Source: Pseudoalteromonas sp. P1-25
GTDB taxonomy: Bacteria > Pseudomonadota > Gammaproteobacteria > Enterobacterales > Alteromonadaceae
NCBI RefSeq assembly: GCF_001401805.1
Contig: NZ_LKDW01000009.1
Coordinates: 62,001 to 126,000 of the forward strand
DNA: 64,000 nucleotides
Direction: 5' to 3'
Shown: piece after piece, positions 28,121 through 38,927 of the stretch
Position numbering within the stretch: position 1 is the first letter of the stretch
How the letters are laid out: each line of letters begins with the position of its first letter
Made by a program: the position numbers and the translations under genes
The notes under the pieces: model-generated
Database searches by the model: none
What the model saw: only the letters and a program-made list of their open reading frames with translations
What the model was told of the DNA's origin: nothing

Positions 28121-29794
28121 ATGAACAACAGGCTCGACACACACCGTGAAATCCGCGCGCCCCATGGCGACAAAATTAGCGCTAAAAGTTGGCAAACCGA
28201 AGCCGCTAAACGCATGTTAATGAACAATTTAGACCCTGAAGTGGCAGAGCACCCCCATGCGTTAGTAGTCTATGGCGGTATTGGCCGAGCAGCAAGAGAC
28301 TGGCCAAGCTTTGATAAAATAATTGAAACCCTTGATAGGCTCGAAAACGACGAAACACTGCTTGTGCAATCGGGCAAGCCCGTGGGCGTATTTAAAACCC
28401 ACGAAAACGCGCCGCGCGTTCTCATTGCTAATTCTAACCTGGTGCCACATTGGGCAAATTGGGAGCACTTTAATGAGCTCGATAAAAAAGGCTTAATGAT
28501 GTATGGGCAAATGACCGCGGGCTCTTGGATTTACATTGGCTCACAAGGCATAGTGCAAGGCACTTACGAAACCTTTGTAGCAATGGCAAAACAACACTTT
28601 GACGGTAATGCGCAGGGTAAATGGGTTTTAACCGCAGGTCTTGGCGGTATGGGAGGTGCCCAACCACTCGCCGCGACGATGGCCGGTTTTAGCGCATTAG
28701 TTGTGGAATGCGACGAAACCCGTATCGATTTTCGAATTAAAACTGGCTACGTTGATGTAAAAGCCACGACGCTTGAGCACGCACTTAAACTTATTACCGA
28801 TGCGTGTATTAAAGGTAAGGCCCTATCGGTAGGCCTATTAGGTAATGCCGCCGATATTTTTACTACCCTAGCAAACAGCAACATTATCCCTGATATCGTG
28901 ACCGACCAAACCTCAGCGCACGACCCACTCAACGGCTACCTACCTCAAGGTTGGAACATGCAAGATGCGGCAAAAATGCGCAAACAAAACCCACACGCGG
29001 TTGTTAAAGCCGCTAAGCAATCTATGGCAATGCAAGTTAACGCTATGCTAGCACTGCAAAAAGCAGGTGCTGCCACTACCGACTATGGTAATAACATTCG
29101 CCAAATGGCATTTGAAGAAGGCGTTACTAACGCGTTTGATTTTCCGGGGTTTGTGCCCGCTTATATCCGCCCGTTATTTTGTGAAGGAATTGGCCCATTT
29201 AGGTGGGTTGCACTTTCGGGCGACCCCGAAGACATTTATAAAACCGATGCAAAAGTGAAAGAGCTTATCCCAGAAGATACCCACTTACATAACTGGCTTG
29301 ATATGGCGCGTGAGCGCATTCAATTTCAGGGTTTACCAGCACGTATATGCTGGGTAGGTTTAAAAAATCGAGCTCGCCTTGCACTGGCTTTTAACGACAT
29401 GGTTAAAAATGGCGAGCTTAAAGCACCGGTTGTTATTGGTCGCGATCACCTCGATTCAGGCTCAGTAGCAAGCCCGAATCGTGAAACAGAAAGTATGCTA
29501 GATGGCTCAGACGCCGTGTCTGATTGGCCAATACTCAATGCTTTATTAAACACTGCAGGCGGCGCTACATGGGTTTCACTGCATCATGGTGGCGGTGTTG
29601 GTATGGGCTTTAGTCAACATGCCGGCGTTGTAATTGTTGCTGATGGTACTAATGAAGCAAAAGAGCGTATCGCCCGCGTGCTTTGGAACGACCCTGCCAG
29701 CGGTGTTATGCGTCATGCCGATGCAGGTTACGACATTGCAAAAAATTGTGCGCAAGAGCACCATCTCGATCTCCCTATGCTAAACAAGGAATAG
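28121..29794 (+). CDS. hutU: Urocanate hydratase
   Basis: NAD-dependent hydratase converting urocanate to imidazolonepropionate. 557 aa starting [17 protein letters not shown], with ATG at 28121 and GGAG 7 nt upstream; the longer frame from 28097 would begin inside the operator. Family motifs [18 protein letters not shown] (NAD loop), [14 protein letters not shown] and [17 protein letters not shown] are present. hutH follows after 2 bp. Confidence 0.98.
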   Translation: MNNRLDTHREIRAPHGDKISAKSWQTEAAKRMLMNNLDPEVAEHPHALVVYGGIGRAARDWPSFDKIIETLDRLENDETLLVQSGKPVGVFKTHENAPRVLIANSNLVPHWANWEHFNELDKKGLMMYGQMTAGSWIYIGSQGIVQGTYETFVAMAKQHFDGNAQGKWVLTAGLGGMGGAQPLAATMAGFSALVVECDETRIDFRIKTGYVDVKATTLEHALKLITDACIKGKALSVGLLGNAADIFTTLANSNIIPDIVTDQTSAHDPLNGYLPQGWNMQDAAKMRKQNPHAVVKAAKQSMAMQVNAMLALQKAGAATTDYGNNIRQMAFEEGVTNAFDFPGFVPAYIRPLFCEGIGPFRWVALSGDPEDIYKTDAKVKELIPEDTHLHNWLDMARERIQFQGLPARICWVGLKNRARLALAFNDMVKNGELKAPVVIGRDHLDSGSVASPNRETESMLDGSDAVSDWPILNALLNTAGGATWVSLHHGGGVGMGFSQHAGVVIVADGTNEAKERIARVLWNDPASGVMRHADAGYDIAKNCAQEHHLDLPMLNKE

Positions 29795-29796
29795 CC

Positions 29797-31350
29797 ATGA
29801 TTTCACACACTCTCACACCAGGGCAGTTAGACTTAAACACCCTAAGAAAAATTAATGGCTCAGCTGTCACGCTTAACCTTGTCGATGGCGCCAGTACACA
29901 AATAGCCGCCAGCGCACAAACCGTTCAAAACGTAATAAGCAAATGTCAAACGGTGTACGGTATCAACACCGGCTTTGGCTTATTAGCCAATACAAAAATA
30001 GCGGATGACGAGCTTGAGCTACTTCAACGTAGTATTGTCCTTTCGCACGCTGCCGGTATAGGTGAGCTCATGGACGACAGCACAGTAAGGTTAATGATGA
30101 CCTTAAAAATAAACTCTCTATCTCGGGGCTACTCAGGAATACGCCTTGAGGTGATTGAGTTTTTTATTAAGCTACTATGCAGTGAAGTTTACCCGTGCGT
30201 ACCAGAAAAAGGATCTGTGGGTGCTTCGGGCGATTTAGCGCCGCTTGCTCATATGTGTCTACCGCTGCTAGGTGAAGGTAAAATGCGTCACAAAGGTGAA
30301 ATTATAAGTGCTGCTCAAGGGCTAAAAATTGCAAACCTTTCCCCCCTAACTTTAGGTGCAAAAGAAGGGCTGGCGCTGTTAAATGGTACACAAGCTTCTA
30401 CCGCACTTGCGTTACAAGGGCTTTTCAAAGCAGAAGATTTATACACACAAAGTTGTGTTATAGGCTCTATTAGCATAGAAGCTGCTAAGGGCAGCCGTGC
30501 CCCCTTTGATGCACGCATTCACGAAATACGGGGGCAACGCGGCCAAATCGATACAGCCAGTGTATTTAGAGAGCTACTTGGTACTCAATCACAAATTAGC
30601 CAATCTCACGTAAACTGTGAAAAAGTGCAAGACCCTTACTGCCTGCGTTGCCAACCTCAGGTATTGGGCGCGTGCTTAACACAAATTCGCCAAGCTTCAG
30701 AAGTGCTACTGTGTGAATCAAATGGCGTTACCGATAACCCGCTGGTATTTGCCGATGTGGGCGATATTATCTCCGGTGGTAATTTTCATGCAGAGCCCGT
30801 TGCTATGGCAGCTGATAACTTAGCCATAGCGATTGCCGAAATAGGCGCGCTGGCAGAGCGAAGAATCGCGCTACTTATTGATTCAAACCTCTCTACACTG
30901 CCGCCTTTTTTAGTTGAAAATGGCGGAGTTAACTCAGGCTTTATGATTGCCCAAGTAACTGCGGCGGCACTTGCTTCCGAGAACAAATCGCTTGCGCACC
31001 CCGCCTCGGTAGACAGCCTGCCAACATCTGCTAATCAAGAAGATCATGTCTCTATGGCAACCTTTGCAGCAAGGCGCTTAAATGAAATGGCCAATAACAC
31101 CCGCGGGGTATTAGCAATTGAATGGCTTGGAGCTGCTCAAGGGCTTGAGTTTAGAGCCCCGCTAAAACCCTCACCGCAAGTAGAAAAAGCAAAAGCACTG
31201 CTGCGCGAGCATGTAAGTTACTATGATAAAGACCGCTACTTTGCCCCCGATATAGACGCGACCAATACGCTTTTATCTCAGGGGGCGTTGTGCGACTTTA
31301 TTAATCTCAACCCGCTACCATCGCATGCTAAATTCCATGCTGATAGCTAA
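29797..31350 (+). CDS. hutH: Histidine ammonia-lyase
   Basis: Deaminates histidine to urocanate. The 517-residue product contains [15 protein letters not shown], whose Ala-Ser-Gly forms the MIO cofactor autocatalytically, and the YGINTGFG and NPLVF motifs. The ATG at 29797 is preceded by AAGGA; the longer upstream frame overlaps hutU and is not used. It ends in a 23-bp overlap with the convergent SDR gene. Confidence 0.98.
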   Translation: MISHTLTPGQLDLNTLRKINGSAVTLNLVDGASTQIAASAQTVQNVISKCQTVYGINTGFGLLANTKIADDELELLQRSIVLSHAAGIGELMDDSTVRLMMTLKINSLSRGYSGIRLEVIEFFIKLLCSEVYPCVPEKGSVGASGDLAPLAHMCLPLLGEGKMRHKGEIISAAQGLKIANLSPLTLGAKEGLALLNGTQASTALALQGLFKAEDLYTQSCVIGSISIEAAKGSRAPFDARIHEIRGQRGQIDTASVFRELLGTQSQISQSHVNCEKVQDPYCLRCQPQVLGACLTQIRQASEVLLCESNGVTDNPLVFADVGDIISGGNFHAEPVAMAADNLAIAIAEIGALAERRIALLIDSNLSTLPPFLVENGGVNSGFMIAQVTAAALASENKSLAHPASVDSLPTSANQEDHVSMATFAARRLNEMANNTRGVLAIEWLGAAQGLEFRAPLKPSPQVEKAKALLREHVSYYDKDRYFAPDIDATNTLLSQGALCDFINLNPLPSHAKFHADS

Positions 31351-32116
31351 AACCTAACGCCTCAATTGCTGAGCCAAGCACCTTGCGCTCAGCACTTTCA
31401 TTACTGGTAAAGGTTGGCATTTCACCGCCATGCTCTGCACACTTTTGTGCATAATAATTCGCTTTAGTGGGGTGCGATGGATTCACCACGTTATAAATGT
31501 TTTGCCCCGAATTATAGTTTTCTATTACCGCAAAAATAGCGTTTATCACATCTTGTTGATGCACCATATTAACCACTTGCTCGCTAGATGAGTTTAATTC
31601 TTTACCAGCCACAAAGCGTCCAGGCTCACGGTTAGGTCCTAATAAGCCCGCTAAACGCAGCACCTTACCGTCTTGTTCTAGTACTTTTTCTTCGCTATCG
31701 AACAGTTTTATTTGTCGCTCATTGGTGCAGCTTATTTCACTGCTTTCAGTGTAAACACCAGGCTCTTGGTCGTACACACCGGTAGATGAGCATAAAATAA
31801 AGCCTTTGGCAGTTAATTGTTTAGAAAGAGTAAGTGCAGCACTAAGTGTTTCTGGGTAGTTACTTTCACTGTGTCTGCTCCGTGGGGGGATTGCACACAC
31901 CCAGTAAGCATCGTGTAAATCTATTTGGTGTGTTAGCAGCCCTTCATTGAGGACAAATTGACGCTGAAAATCCTCTGTATGCTCATCACTTCTATGTGTA
32001 CCTTGTACTTGCCAACCGGCTTGCTTAGCTTGTAAGCATAAAGCATGACCCAACCAGCCTGCGCCTAATACTACTAATTTATTAGCTTTTGTTTCCATTT
32101 TTGCATAACCCTTCAT
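31328..32116 (-). CDS. NAD(P)-binding SDR-type protein (YeeZ-like)
   Basis: 262 aa with an N-terminal Rossmann motif [14 protein letters not shown] and an extended/atypical SDR layout ([17 protein letters not shown], with Tyr followed by no standard K). It resembles the uncharacterised YeeZ family of NAD-dependent epimerase-like proteins. The second Met (32098, METKANKL) is an alternative start. Its 3' end overlaps hutH on the other strand by 23 bp. Substrate unknown. Confidence 0.8.
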   Translation of the reverse strand: MKGYAKMETKANKLVVLGAGWLGHALCLQAKQAGWQVQGTHRSDEHTEDFQRQFVLNEGLLTHQIDLHDAYWVCAIPPRSRHSESNYPETLSAALTLSKQLTAKGFILCSSTGVYDQEPGVYTESSEISCTNERQIKLFDSEEKVLEQDGKVLRLAGLLGPNREPGRFVAGKELNSSSEQVVNMVHQQDVINAIFAVIENYNSGQNIYNVVNPSHPTKANYYAQKCAEHGGEMPTFTSNESAERKVLGSAIEALGFSYQHGI

Positions 32117-32214
32117 TTTAAACGCATAATTAGTGCTTTTTATCTAACTTCATAGAGATTTAAAGTAAGATATGATTAGATATCACCTACTAAATAACAA
32201 TAATACGTGCACTC

Positions 32215-34242
32215 ATGCTAAATAATTTATCATTACGGAAGAAAATATTATTATTGATTGGTGGTACCATCACCATTTTGCTAATTATTGCTTCAACATT
32301 TTTTGTAAATCACATCGCTAACCTTTCCAGAGTAAACATTGAGCGCGAAGCTCAAAGCTACCTACAAAGCGAACAACTTTCAATGCAAAGCTATTTTGCA
32401 AAGTATGGCAAGCTGGTATCTACGTTCGTTAATAATCCCCACTTAGTTAATTTTTTTGAAAATTGGGATACTCGAAATCAGCCAATCAAAAACGCTCCGG
32501 GATACAACGAAGTTAATCAAGACTTTGTCCGTATTAGCTCAAATGACGAAAATATACTGTCGGCGTTTTTTGCCTCAGCAACCACCGGCGAATACTTTAA
32601 AGAAAACGAGCGTACCAGCCATTACAATGGCCAACCTTACTACGCCTATAAGCGTGGTTGGTGGCAAGAAGCCCTGCAAATAAATAAACTTTACGTGGGC
32701 CCTATATCAGTCGATTTAACCACAGGTGTTGCCTCGGCAGTTGTACAGCAGCCGGTATACAACGCACAGCGTAAACTTATTGGTATGGGCGGCGTTGATT
32801 TACAGCTTAATAAAATCAACGACATGGTAGAAGGTATCCGCTTTAACGGCCAAGGCTATGGCTTTTTACTCGATGGCAATCAAAAGGTGGTGCACTTTTC
32901 AAATGCCACTGGCCATAAACTGTCTAACACCGATGAAGGCCCTAAAGGTAAAGAAGGGCTAGATGGCCTTGAAAGCCAGTTTAGCAATACATCAGGCTTT
33001 ACAGAGCTTAATACCCAAATGCGTAACAACCTTGAAGGCAGCCAATTGGTGACTTTAAAAGGCGAAGCGTATTATGTGGTGTATCATCGCTTACAACTAG
33101 AACAACCTTATCTTGACTGGTATGTAGGTATACTAATTCCAACCAGCATGATTGAAGCCCCCGTTAATGAAGCGGTTACCAGCACAACCACCGCAGTGGT
33201 GATTATTTTAGTGATCATTTTAGCGATGATATTATGGGCAACCCACATGATTTCGCAGCCTATTACCACGCTAACTAATATTATGCGTGATATTGCATCG
33301 GGCGAAGGCGATTTAACCCAAAAGATTACTATTAACAGCCAAGATGAGGTTGGCCAGCTTGCCAATCACATGAATACATTCATTGATAAGCTGCGCGGCA
33401 TGATGTTAGAAACAGCCGCACAAGCTGAGCAATTGACCAATGCCGCAGCGCAGCTTAAAAATGTATCAGCCCAGACCAATACCGAAATACAGCAAGAAAA
33501 ACAACAAGTAGACAGCGTTAGTGCCGCCGTGACCGAAATGGCCAGCACTGTACTTGAAATATCGCGTAACGCACAGCATACCAACAGCGCCGCCGAAGAA
33601 GTACAAGCCATTACTGCCGAAGGGGCTGACCGCTCAACTCAAGCACAACGTGTGATGACCGAACTTGCGCTACACATAGGTGAAGCGTCTAAAGTGGTGG
33701 CAGGGCTTGAGCAAGAAAGTAATAACATTGGTGCATTGGTGGATGTAATTAACTCCATTGCCGATCAAACCAACTTACTTGCTCTTAATGCCGCCATTGA
33801 AGCTGCGCGTGCTGGTGAGCATGGCCGTGGTTTTGCGGTAGTTGCCGATGAAGTGCGTTCACTTGCGAGCCGTACGCAAGAATCAACAGACGATATACGT
33901 AATATGATTTCTCGCTTACAGCAAATTGCCCAACAAGCATCGGTAATGATGCTGCAAGGGCAAGAGCAAACAGAAGGCTCAGTATCGCAAACCAAAGAAG
34001 TGCTAAGTTCATTACAAAACATTGCTCAGTCGGTAACTAAAGTGCAAGACCAAAGCCACCAAATTGCCACCTCAACAGAGCAGCAAACGGTTGTAGCAGA
34101 GGACATTAACACCAGCCTTGCAGCAATTAATGGCTTAGTAAACAGCACAGCTGATCACGCCCACATTTTAGCAGATGAAGCGCGTGATTTAAGCGACCTA
34201 GCCGTTGCCTTAAACAAAACGGTTAATCAATTTAAGCTTTAA
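32215..34242 (+). CDS. Methyl-accepting chemotaxis protein with dCache_1 sensor
   Basis: 675-residue chemoreceptor. TM1 (about 10-32), a double-Cache periplasmic domain (about 35-310), TM2 (about 325-347), HAMP, and the signalling domain with tip [35 protein letters not shown]. The sensor keeps most of the amino-acid-binding dCache_1AA pattern: Tyr142, Arg147, Trp149 and Asp195, with Trp150 in place of the usual Tyr. This suggests an amino-acid or related amine ligand. It lies beside the hut genes, but a histidine specificity is only a guess. Confidence 0.9.
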   Translation: MLNNLSLRKKILLLIGGTITILLIIASTFFVNHIANLSRVNIEREAQSYLQSEQLSMQSYFAKYGKLVSTFVNNPHLVNFFENWDTRNQPIKNAPGYNEVNQDFVRISSNDENILSAFFASATTGEYFKENERTSHYNGQPYYAYKRGWWQEALQINKLYVGPISVDLTTGVASAVVQQPVYNAQRKLIGMGGVDLQLNKINDMVEGIRFNGQGYGFLLDGNQKVVHFSNATGHKLSNTDEGPKGKEGLDGLESQFSNTSGFTELNTQMRNNLEGSQLVTLKGEAYYVVYHRLQLEQPYLDWYVGILIPTSMIEAPVNEAVTSTTTAVVIILVIILAMILWATHMISQPITTLTNIMRDIASGEGDLTQKITINSQDEVGQLANHMNTFIDKLRGMMLETAAQAEQLTNAAAQLKNVSAQTNTEIQQEKQQVDSVSAAVTEMASTVLEISRNAQHTNSAAEEVQAITAEGADRSTQAQRVMTELALHIGEASKVVAGLEQESNNIGALVDVINSIADQTNLLALNAAIEAARAGEHGRGFAVVADEVRSLASRTQESTDDIRNMISRLQQIAQQASVMMLQGQEQTEGSVSQTKEVLSSLQNIAQSVTKVQDQSHQIATSTEQQTVVAEDINTSLAAINGLVNSTADHAHILADEARDLSDLAVALNKTVNQFKL

Positions 34243-34254
34243 ATACACTACGTC

Positions 34255-34293
34255 ATAGGGTGGGTTACTCAGTATAAAACTTACCCACCCTAT
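34255..34293 (+). terminator. Terminator after the dCache chemoreceptor gene
   Basis: Perfect 11-bp stem ATAGGGTGGGT / ACCCACCCTAT with a 17-nt loop, 12 bp after the stop. The T-run that follows is interrupted (ACTCTTGTTTTT). Confidence 0.65.
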
Positions 34294-34500
34294 ACTCTTG
34301 TTTTTAAATTTTTTAACACCATATCTTCACAACTTGCTGCTATTTTTTAGCGTAATAAAACTAGTTTTTTGCGCATCAGATCAAATTTTTCTGTTTTAAA
34401 TACACATCTTTTTATTGAGATAGTTTGTTGTTTGGCAGAGTCTGGTATAGTAGCACACGTATTAAACAGTGCTTTTAATGCTCTTTAATACAAAATTGCT

Positions 34501-34542
34501 AATTAATATGTTCTACAGGTTATGTAAAAGTACATATTAATT
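34501..34542 (+). promoter_or_regulatory. Inverted repeat in the secA upstream region
   Basis: AATTAATATGT (34501-34511) and ACATATTAATT (34532-34542) are perfect inverse copies with a 20-nt spacer, 66 bp before the secA ATG. The rest of the 365-bp gap before secA holds the chemoreceptor terminator and no reading frame; in particular I see no secM-like gene. Role unknown. Confidence 0.4.
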
Positions 34543-34607
34543 ACCAATTGTAAAAAATGGGTTAGCCGACACTCGGTTAGCAAAGAATACATTGTAACGG
34601 TTTTATC

Positions 34608-37316
34608 ATGATATCTAATTTATTTACCAAGATTTTTGGTAGTCGCAATGACCGCACTATTAAAAACCTAAGAAAGACGGTCGCGCTAATTAACGCGCTA
34701 GAAACGCAATTAGAAGCGCTTTCTGATGAAGATTTAAGAGCTAAGACAGCTGAGTTTAGAGAACGTTACGATAACGGGCAAAGCCTTGACGACATTCTAC
34801 CAGAAGCATTTGCTGTGGTACGTGAAGCGTCAAAGCGTGTAAATGGCATGCGTCACTTTGACGTACAGCTATTAGGCGGCATGGTTTTACATCAAGGCCG
34901 TATAGCAGAAATGCGTACCGGTGAAGGTAAAACACTCACAGCCACACTTCCAGCCTACTTAAATGGCTTAACAGGCAAAGGCGTGCACGTAATTACCGTG
35001 AACGACTACCTTGCAAAACGTGATGCTGAAACAAACCGCGAGTTATTTGAGTTCTTAGGCTTAACTGTAGGCTGTAACGTACCAGGCATGATGCCACAAC
35101 AGAAAAAACAAGCTTACAGTGCCGATATTACTTACGGTACTAATAACGAGTTTGGTTTTGACTACCTACGTGACAACATGGCATTTAGCATTGATGAGCG
35201 TGTACAACGCCCACTGTTTTATGCGGTAGTGGATGAGGTGGATTCAATCTTAATCGATGAAGCACGTACGCCACTTATAATTTCAGGCCCAGCTGAAGAT
35301 AGCTCTGAGCTATACATCGAAATCAATAAAATTGTGCCGCTTTTAGAGCTTCAAGAAAAAGAAGACGAAGAAGGCATTGAAGGCGATGGCGATTACACTA
35401 TAGACGAAAAGTCTAAACAAGTTCATTTAACAGAGCGCGGTCAAATTAAAGTAGAAGACCTACTTACTGAACGTGGATTAATTGAAGAAGGCGATTCGCT
35501 TTACTCAGCCAGTAGTATTACTCTACTAAGCCACGTGTATGCTGCGCTTCGTGCTCACAAGCTTTATCAAAAAGATGTGGATTACGTTGTTAAAGAAAAC
35601 GAAGTCATCATTATCGATGAGCACACAGGGCGCTCAATGGAAGGTCGTCGTTGGTCTGAAGGTTTACACCAAGCTGTAGAAGCGAAAGAAGGTGTAAAAA
35701 TTCAAAACGAAAACCAAACACTGGCTTCTATTACTTTCCAAAACTACTTCCGTTTATACGAAACCTTAGCTGGTATGACAGGTACAGCCGATACAGAGGC
35801 ATTTGAGTTTCAATCTATTTACGGTCTAGACACGGTTGTTATGCCAACTAATAAGCCGATGATCCGTGATGATCGCGCTGATTTAGTTTACCTAACACAA
35901 GAAGAAAAATACGAAGCTATTTTAGCTGATATTAAAGATTGCCAAGAGCGCGGGCAACCTGTGCTAGTAGGTACTATTTCAATTGAAAGCTCTGAGTATT
36001 TATCGCAGTTTTTACGCAAAGAAAAAATTAAGCACAACGTACTTAATGCTAAGTTCCATGCGCAAGAAGCTGACATTGTATCGGATGCAGGCTTACCTGG
36101 TACTGTAACAATTGCTACCAACATGGCCGGCCGTGGTACCGATATTGTGCTTGGTGGTAACTGGAACAGTGAAGTTGAAAAACTAGAAAACCCAACAGAT
36201 GAACAAATTGCTGAAATTAAAGCAGCGTGGAAAATTCGTCACGATGCAGTAATTGATGCTGGCGGTTTACATATTATTGGTACTGAACGTCATGAATCGC
36301 GCCGTATAGATAACCAATTACGTGGCCGTGCTGGTCGTCAGGGTGATGCCGGCTCTAGCCGTTTTTACTTATCGATGGATGATGCGCTAATGCGTATATT
36401 TGCTGGTGAGCGCATGACTAACATGATGCGTAAACTAGGCATGCAACGCGGCGAAGCCATTGAGCATCCATGGGTTAACCGTGCAATTGAAAACGCTCAG
36501 CGTAAAGTAGAAGCACGTAACTTTGATGTTCGTAAGCAATTACTTGAGTACGATGATGTAGCAAACGATCAACGTCGTGTTGTTTACGCCCAGCGTAACG
36601 AGTTGCTTGAAGAAGGCGATATTTCAGAAACAATCACTGCAATTCGCGCAGATGTACTCAATGGGGTGATCGATCAATACATCGCACCACAAAGCCTTGC
36701 TGAAATGTGGGATATCCCTGGGCTTGAAGAACGCTTAAAACAAGACTTTCTTATTGAGTTGCCTATCGCGCAATGGCTAGCTGATGACAATAAATTATAC
36801 GAAGAGAAACTTCGTGAGCGTATTGAGCAAGCGGTTGAACAAGCTTACAAGCAAAAAGAAGAACAAGTTGGCGACTCTGTACTACGTCAGTTTGAAAAAG
36901 CGATTATGCTACAAAGCCTCGATCAGCACTGGAAAGATCATCTTGCTGCAATGGATCATTTACGCCAAGGTATTCACTTACGTGGCTATGCACAAAAGAA
37001 TCCTAAGCAAGAATACAAGCGCGAGTCGTTTGAGCTATTCACCGAAATGCTTGAAAACTTAAAAGTTGATGTAGTGGGCATTTTAAGTAAAGTACAAGTT
37101 CGTGCCGAAGAAGATGTTGAAAAAGTAGAAGAGCAACACCGTAAAAGTGAAAATGCCCCTCGCGAGTACCAACACGAAGAAGCTGAACACGTAGGCGGTG
37201 AAGCCCCTCAAAGCGCAACTGTAATGGCAAGAACAGCGCCTAAAGTTGGCCGCAACGATCCGTGCCCATGTGGCTCAGGACAAAAGTTTAAGCAATGTTG
37301 TGGTAAATTAAAGTAA
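34608..37316 (+). CDS. secA: Preprotein translocase ATPase SecA
   Basis: Motor ATPase of the Sec pathway, 902 aa, as in E. coli (901). Visible parts: Walker [18 protein letters not shown] motif [20 protein letters not shown], the preprotein cross-linking domain, [14 protein letters not shown] and [20 protein letters not shown] of the second RecA fold, the scaffold helix, and the C-terminal zinc motif [18 protein letters not shown] that contacts SecB. mutT follows after the terminator, the conserved secA-mutT order. Confidence 0.99.
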   Translation: MISNLFTKIFGSRNDRTIKNLRKTVALINALETQLEALSDEDLRAKTAEFRERYDNGQSLDDILPEAFAVVREASKRVNGMRHFDVQLLGGMVLHQGRIAEMRTGEGKTLTATLPAYLNGLTGKGVHVITVNDYLAKRDAETNRELFEFLGLTVGCNVPGMMPQQKKQAYSADITYGTNNEFGFDYLRDNMAFSIDERVQRPLFYAVVDEVDSILIDEARTPLIISGPAEDSSELYIEINKIVPLLELQEKEDEEGIEGDGDYTIDEKSKQVHLTERGQIKVEDLLTERGLIEEGDSLYSASSITLLSHVYAALRAHKLYQKDVDYVVKENEVIIIDEHTGRSMEGRRWSEGLHQAVEAKEGVKIQNENQTLASITFQNYFRLYETLAGMTGTADTEAFEFQSIYGLDTVVMPTNKPMIRDDRADLVYLTQEEKYEAILADIKDCQERGQPVLVGTISIESSEYLSQFLRKEKIKHNVLNAKFHAQEADIVSDAGLPGTVTIATNMAGRGTDIVLGGNWNSEVEKLENPTDEQIAEIKAAWKIRHDAVIDAGGLHIIGTERHESRRIDNQLRGRAGRQGDAGSSRFYLSMDDALMRIFAGERMTNMMRKLGMQRGEAIEHPWVNRAIENAQRKVEARNFDVRKQLLEYDDVANDQRRVVYAQRNELLEEGDISETITAIRADVLNGVIDQYIAPQSLAEMWDIPGLEERLKQDFLIELPIAQWLADDNKLYEEKLRERIEQAVEQAYKQKEEQVGDSVLRQFEKAIMLQSLDQHWKDHLAAMDHLRQGIHLRGYAQKNPKQEYKRESFELFTEMLENLKVDVVGILSKVQVRAEEDVEKVEEQHRKSENAPREYQHEEAEHVGGEAPQSATVMARTAPKVGRNDPCPCGSGQKFKQCCGKLK

Positions 37317-37335
37317 CGACGCATTGTATGTAATT

Positions 37336-37363
37336 AAAAAGCGACGCTAGCGTCGCTTTTTTT
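37336..37363 (+). terminator. secA terminator
   Basis: AAAAAGCGACGC-TA-GCGTCGCTTTTTTT, a strong stem with T7, 19 bp after the secA stop and 13 bp before mutT. Confidence 0.9.
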
Positions 37364-37376
37364 ATGGAGAAAAAAT

Positions 37377-37775
37377 ATGACAACAAAAATAGTTAACGTA
37401 GCGGTAGGCGTAATAAAAAAAAATAATGCTATATTCATTTGTAAGCGCGCTAATGAGCAACATCAAGGTGGCTTATGGGAATTTCCAGGCGGGAAAGTAG
37501 AAGCTGGTGAGAGCGTATTTGCCGCCCTTAAGCGTGAGCTCAGTGAAGAAGTTGGCATTACCATTCACAGCTCTAGCCAACTGATGGTGATTGAACATGA
37601 CTATGGCGATAAATGTGTAAAACTTGATATTCACGTTGTAAGTAACTTTAGCGGTGAAGCACATGGCGCCGAAGGGCAACCTAGTGAATGGGTCGCTATT
37701 AATGAGCTTAGTAACTATGAGTTTCCTGCTGCTAACGCCGAGATTATTGAAAAAATACACGCGCGATACGCGTAA
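37377..37775 (+). CDS. mutT: 8-oxo-dGTP diphosphatase MutT
   Basis: Nudix hydrolase that removes 8-oxo-dGTP from the nucleotide pool. 132 aa, with the full Nudix box GGKVEAGESVFAALKRELSEEVGI (about residues 37-60) preceded by GGLWEFPGGK, specific to MutT. GGAG lies 8 nt before the ATG. A kinase-like gene begins 6 bp after the stop and is probably co-transcribed. Confidence 0.95.
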   Translation: MTTKIVNVAVGVIKKNNAIFICKRANEQHQGGLWEFPGGKVEAGESVFAALKRELSEEVGITIHSSSQLMVIEHDYGDKCVKLDIHVVSNFSGEAHGAEGQPSEWVAINELSNYEFPAANAEIIEKIHARYA

Positions 37776-37780
37776 AGCAC

Positions 37781-38848
37781 ATGAATACAGCAATACAAAA
37801 TAAATTAAGTGAGCTATTAGCGCTAAACCCTGAGCTTACTCAGGTGAGCTCTTTAGGCAGCGGACATATAAACACCACCTGGCTGCTCACCAATGCTGGT
37901 CAGCAATTTGTTGTTCAAAAGCTCAACACTCATGTATTTGAAAATCCAGCACAACTGGTCAATAACGCCCAGTTAATTGAGCAGCATTTAAGCGCTAAAC
38001 AACAAGCAAATACTTACCCGCTCGATATTGTTAAGCATATAAGTACCCACCAAGGTGAACACCTTATAATAATTAATAACGCGTACTACCGCGTGCTTAA
38101 TTTTATTAGCCAAAGCGCAAGTGAAGATATCGTCAAAGAGCCTAAACACGCAGAGCAAGCGGCATTTGCATTTGGCACATTTACACGTGCCTTGCTCGAT
38201 TTTGACGCATCAAGCCTCTACCCTGTTATTGCAGACTTTCATAACTTAGCCATGCGTTTTGAGCAGCTTAATACAGCCATTGCCACAGCCACTAATGAGC
38301 GGCTGCAACAGTGTAAAACCGTTATTGACTACTGCATTGCACAACAGCATTTGGTAAAAGAACTGGCTGAGGTAACAGCTGATTTGCCTACCCGGGTGTG
38401 CCACAACGACACTAAAATAAATAACATGCTGTATTGCAGCAATACATATAAAGCAAAAGCAGTTATCGATTTAGATACCTGCATGGCCGGCTTTTTACTT
38501 TATGACTTTGGAGACATGGTGCGCACATTTTGCTGCGCTGAGGCAGAAGATTCAACTAACCTTGGTAAAGTGGTTATTCGCAAAGAGGTATTTACAGCGC
38601 TTGTTAAAGGCTACCTTGCCCCCCTTAAATCGGCAATTAGCAACAAAGAGCAAGCAAGTTTACTGCTTGGCGCTAAAGTTATGCCGCTAATGCTTAGTGT
38701 GCGGTTTTTAACCGATTACTTAAATAACGACGTGTACTTTAAAACCACCCATGCAGAACATAATTTAGAACGTGCGCAAAACCAACTCGCTTTGTATAAA
38801 AATATTTTAAGCAATCAAAGCTGGATGCATAAAGCCCTCATGCAATAA
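37781..38848 (+). CDS. Aminoglycoside phosphotransferase-fold kinase, possible sugar kinase
   Basis: 355 aa of the APH/choline-kinase superfamily. N-lobe lysine in QQFVVQKLNTHVF, catalytic loop VCHNDTKINNMLY (HND ... N) and metal site AVIDLDTCMAGF (DLD) are intact, so it should be active. The overall form resembles N-acetylhexosamine 1-kinase (NahK-like) and other sugar or small-alcohol kinases more than antibiotic-resistance enzymes. No sugar genes lie near to name a substrate. Transcribed with mutT. Confidence 0.8.
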   Translation: MNTAIQNKLSELLALNPELTQVSSLGSGHINTTWLLTNAGQQFVVQKLNTHVFENPAQLVNNAQLIEQHLSAKQQANTYPLDIVKHISTHQGEHLIIINNAYYRVLNFISQSASEDIVKEPKHAEQAAFAFGTFTRALLDFDASSLYPVIADFHNLAMRFEQLNTAIATATNERLQQCKTVIDYCIAQQHLVKELAEVTADLPTRVCHNDTKINNMLYCSNTYKAKAVIDLDTCMAGFLLYDFGDMVRTFCCAEAEDSTNLGKVVIRKEVFTALVKGYLAPLKSAISNKEQASLLLGAKVMPLMLSVRFLTDYLNNDVYFKTTHAEHNLERAQNQLALYKNILSNQSWMHKALMQ

Positions 38849-38870
38849 CTGCAGTGTTATTAGTATAAAA

Positions 38871-38899
38871 AAACCAGCAAGCTAAACACTTGCTGGTTT
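38871..38899. terminator. Bidirectional terminator between kinase and M13 peptidase genes
   Basis: AAACCAGCAAG / CTTGCTGGTTT stem with 7-nt loop, with a further A-run upstream and T downstream, serving two convergent genes. Confidence 0.88.
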
Positions 38900-38927
38900 T
38901 TACTAAGTTAACCAAAAAGCATAACAA

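Noticed and set aside
37781..38848. Antibiotic-resistance aminoglycoside phosphotransferase
   Set aside because: The fold is shared, but the context with mutT and the resemblance to sugar-kinase members do not suggest resistance.
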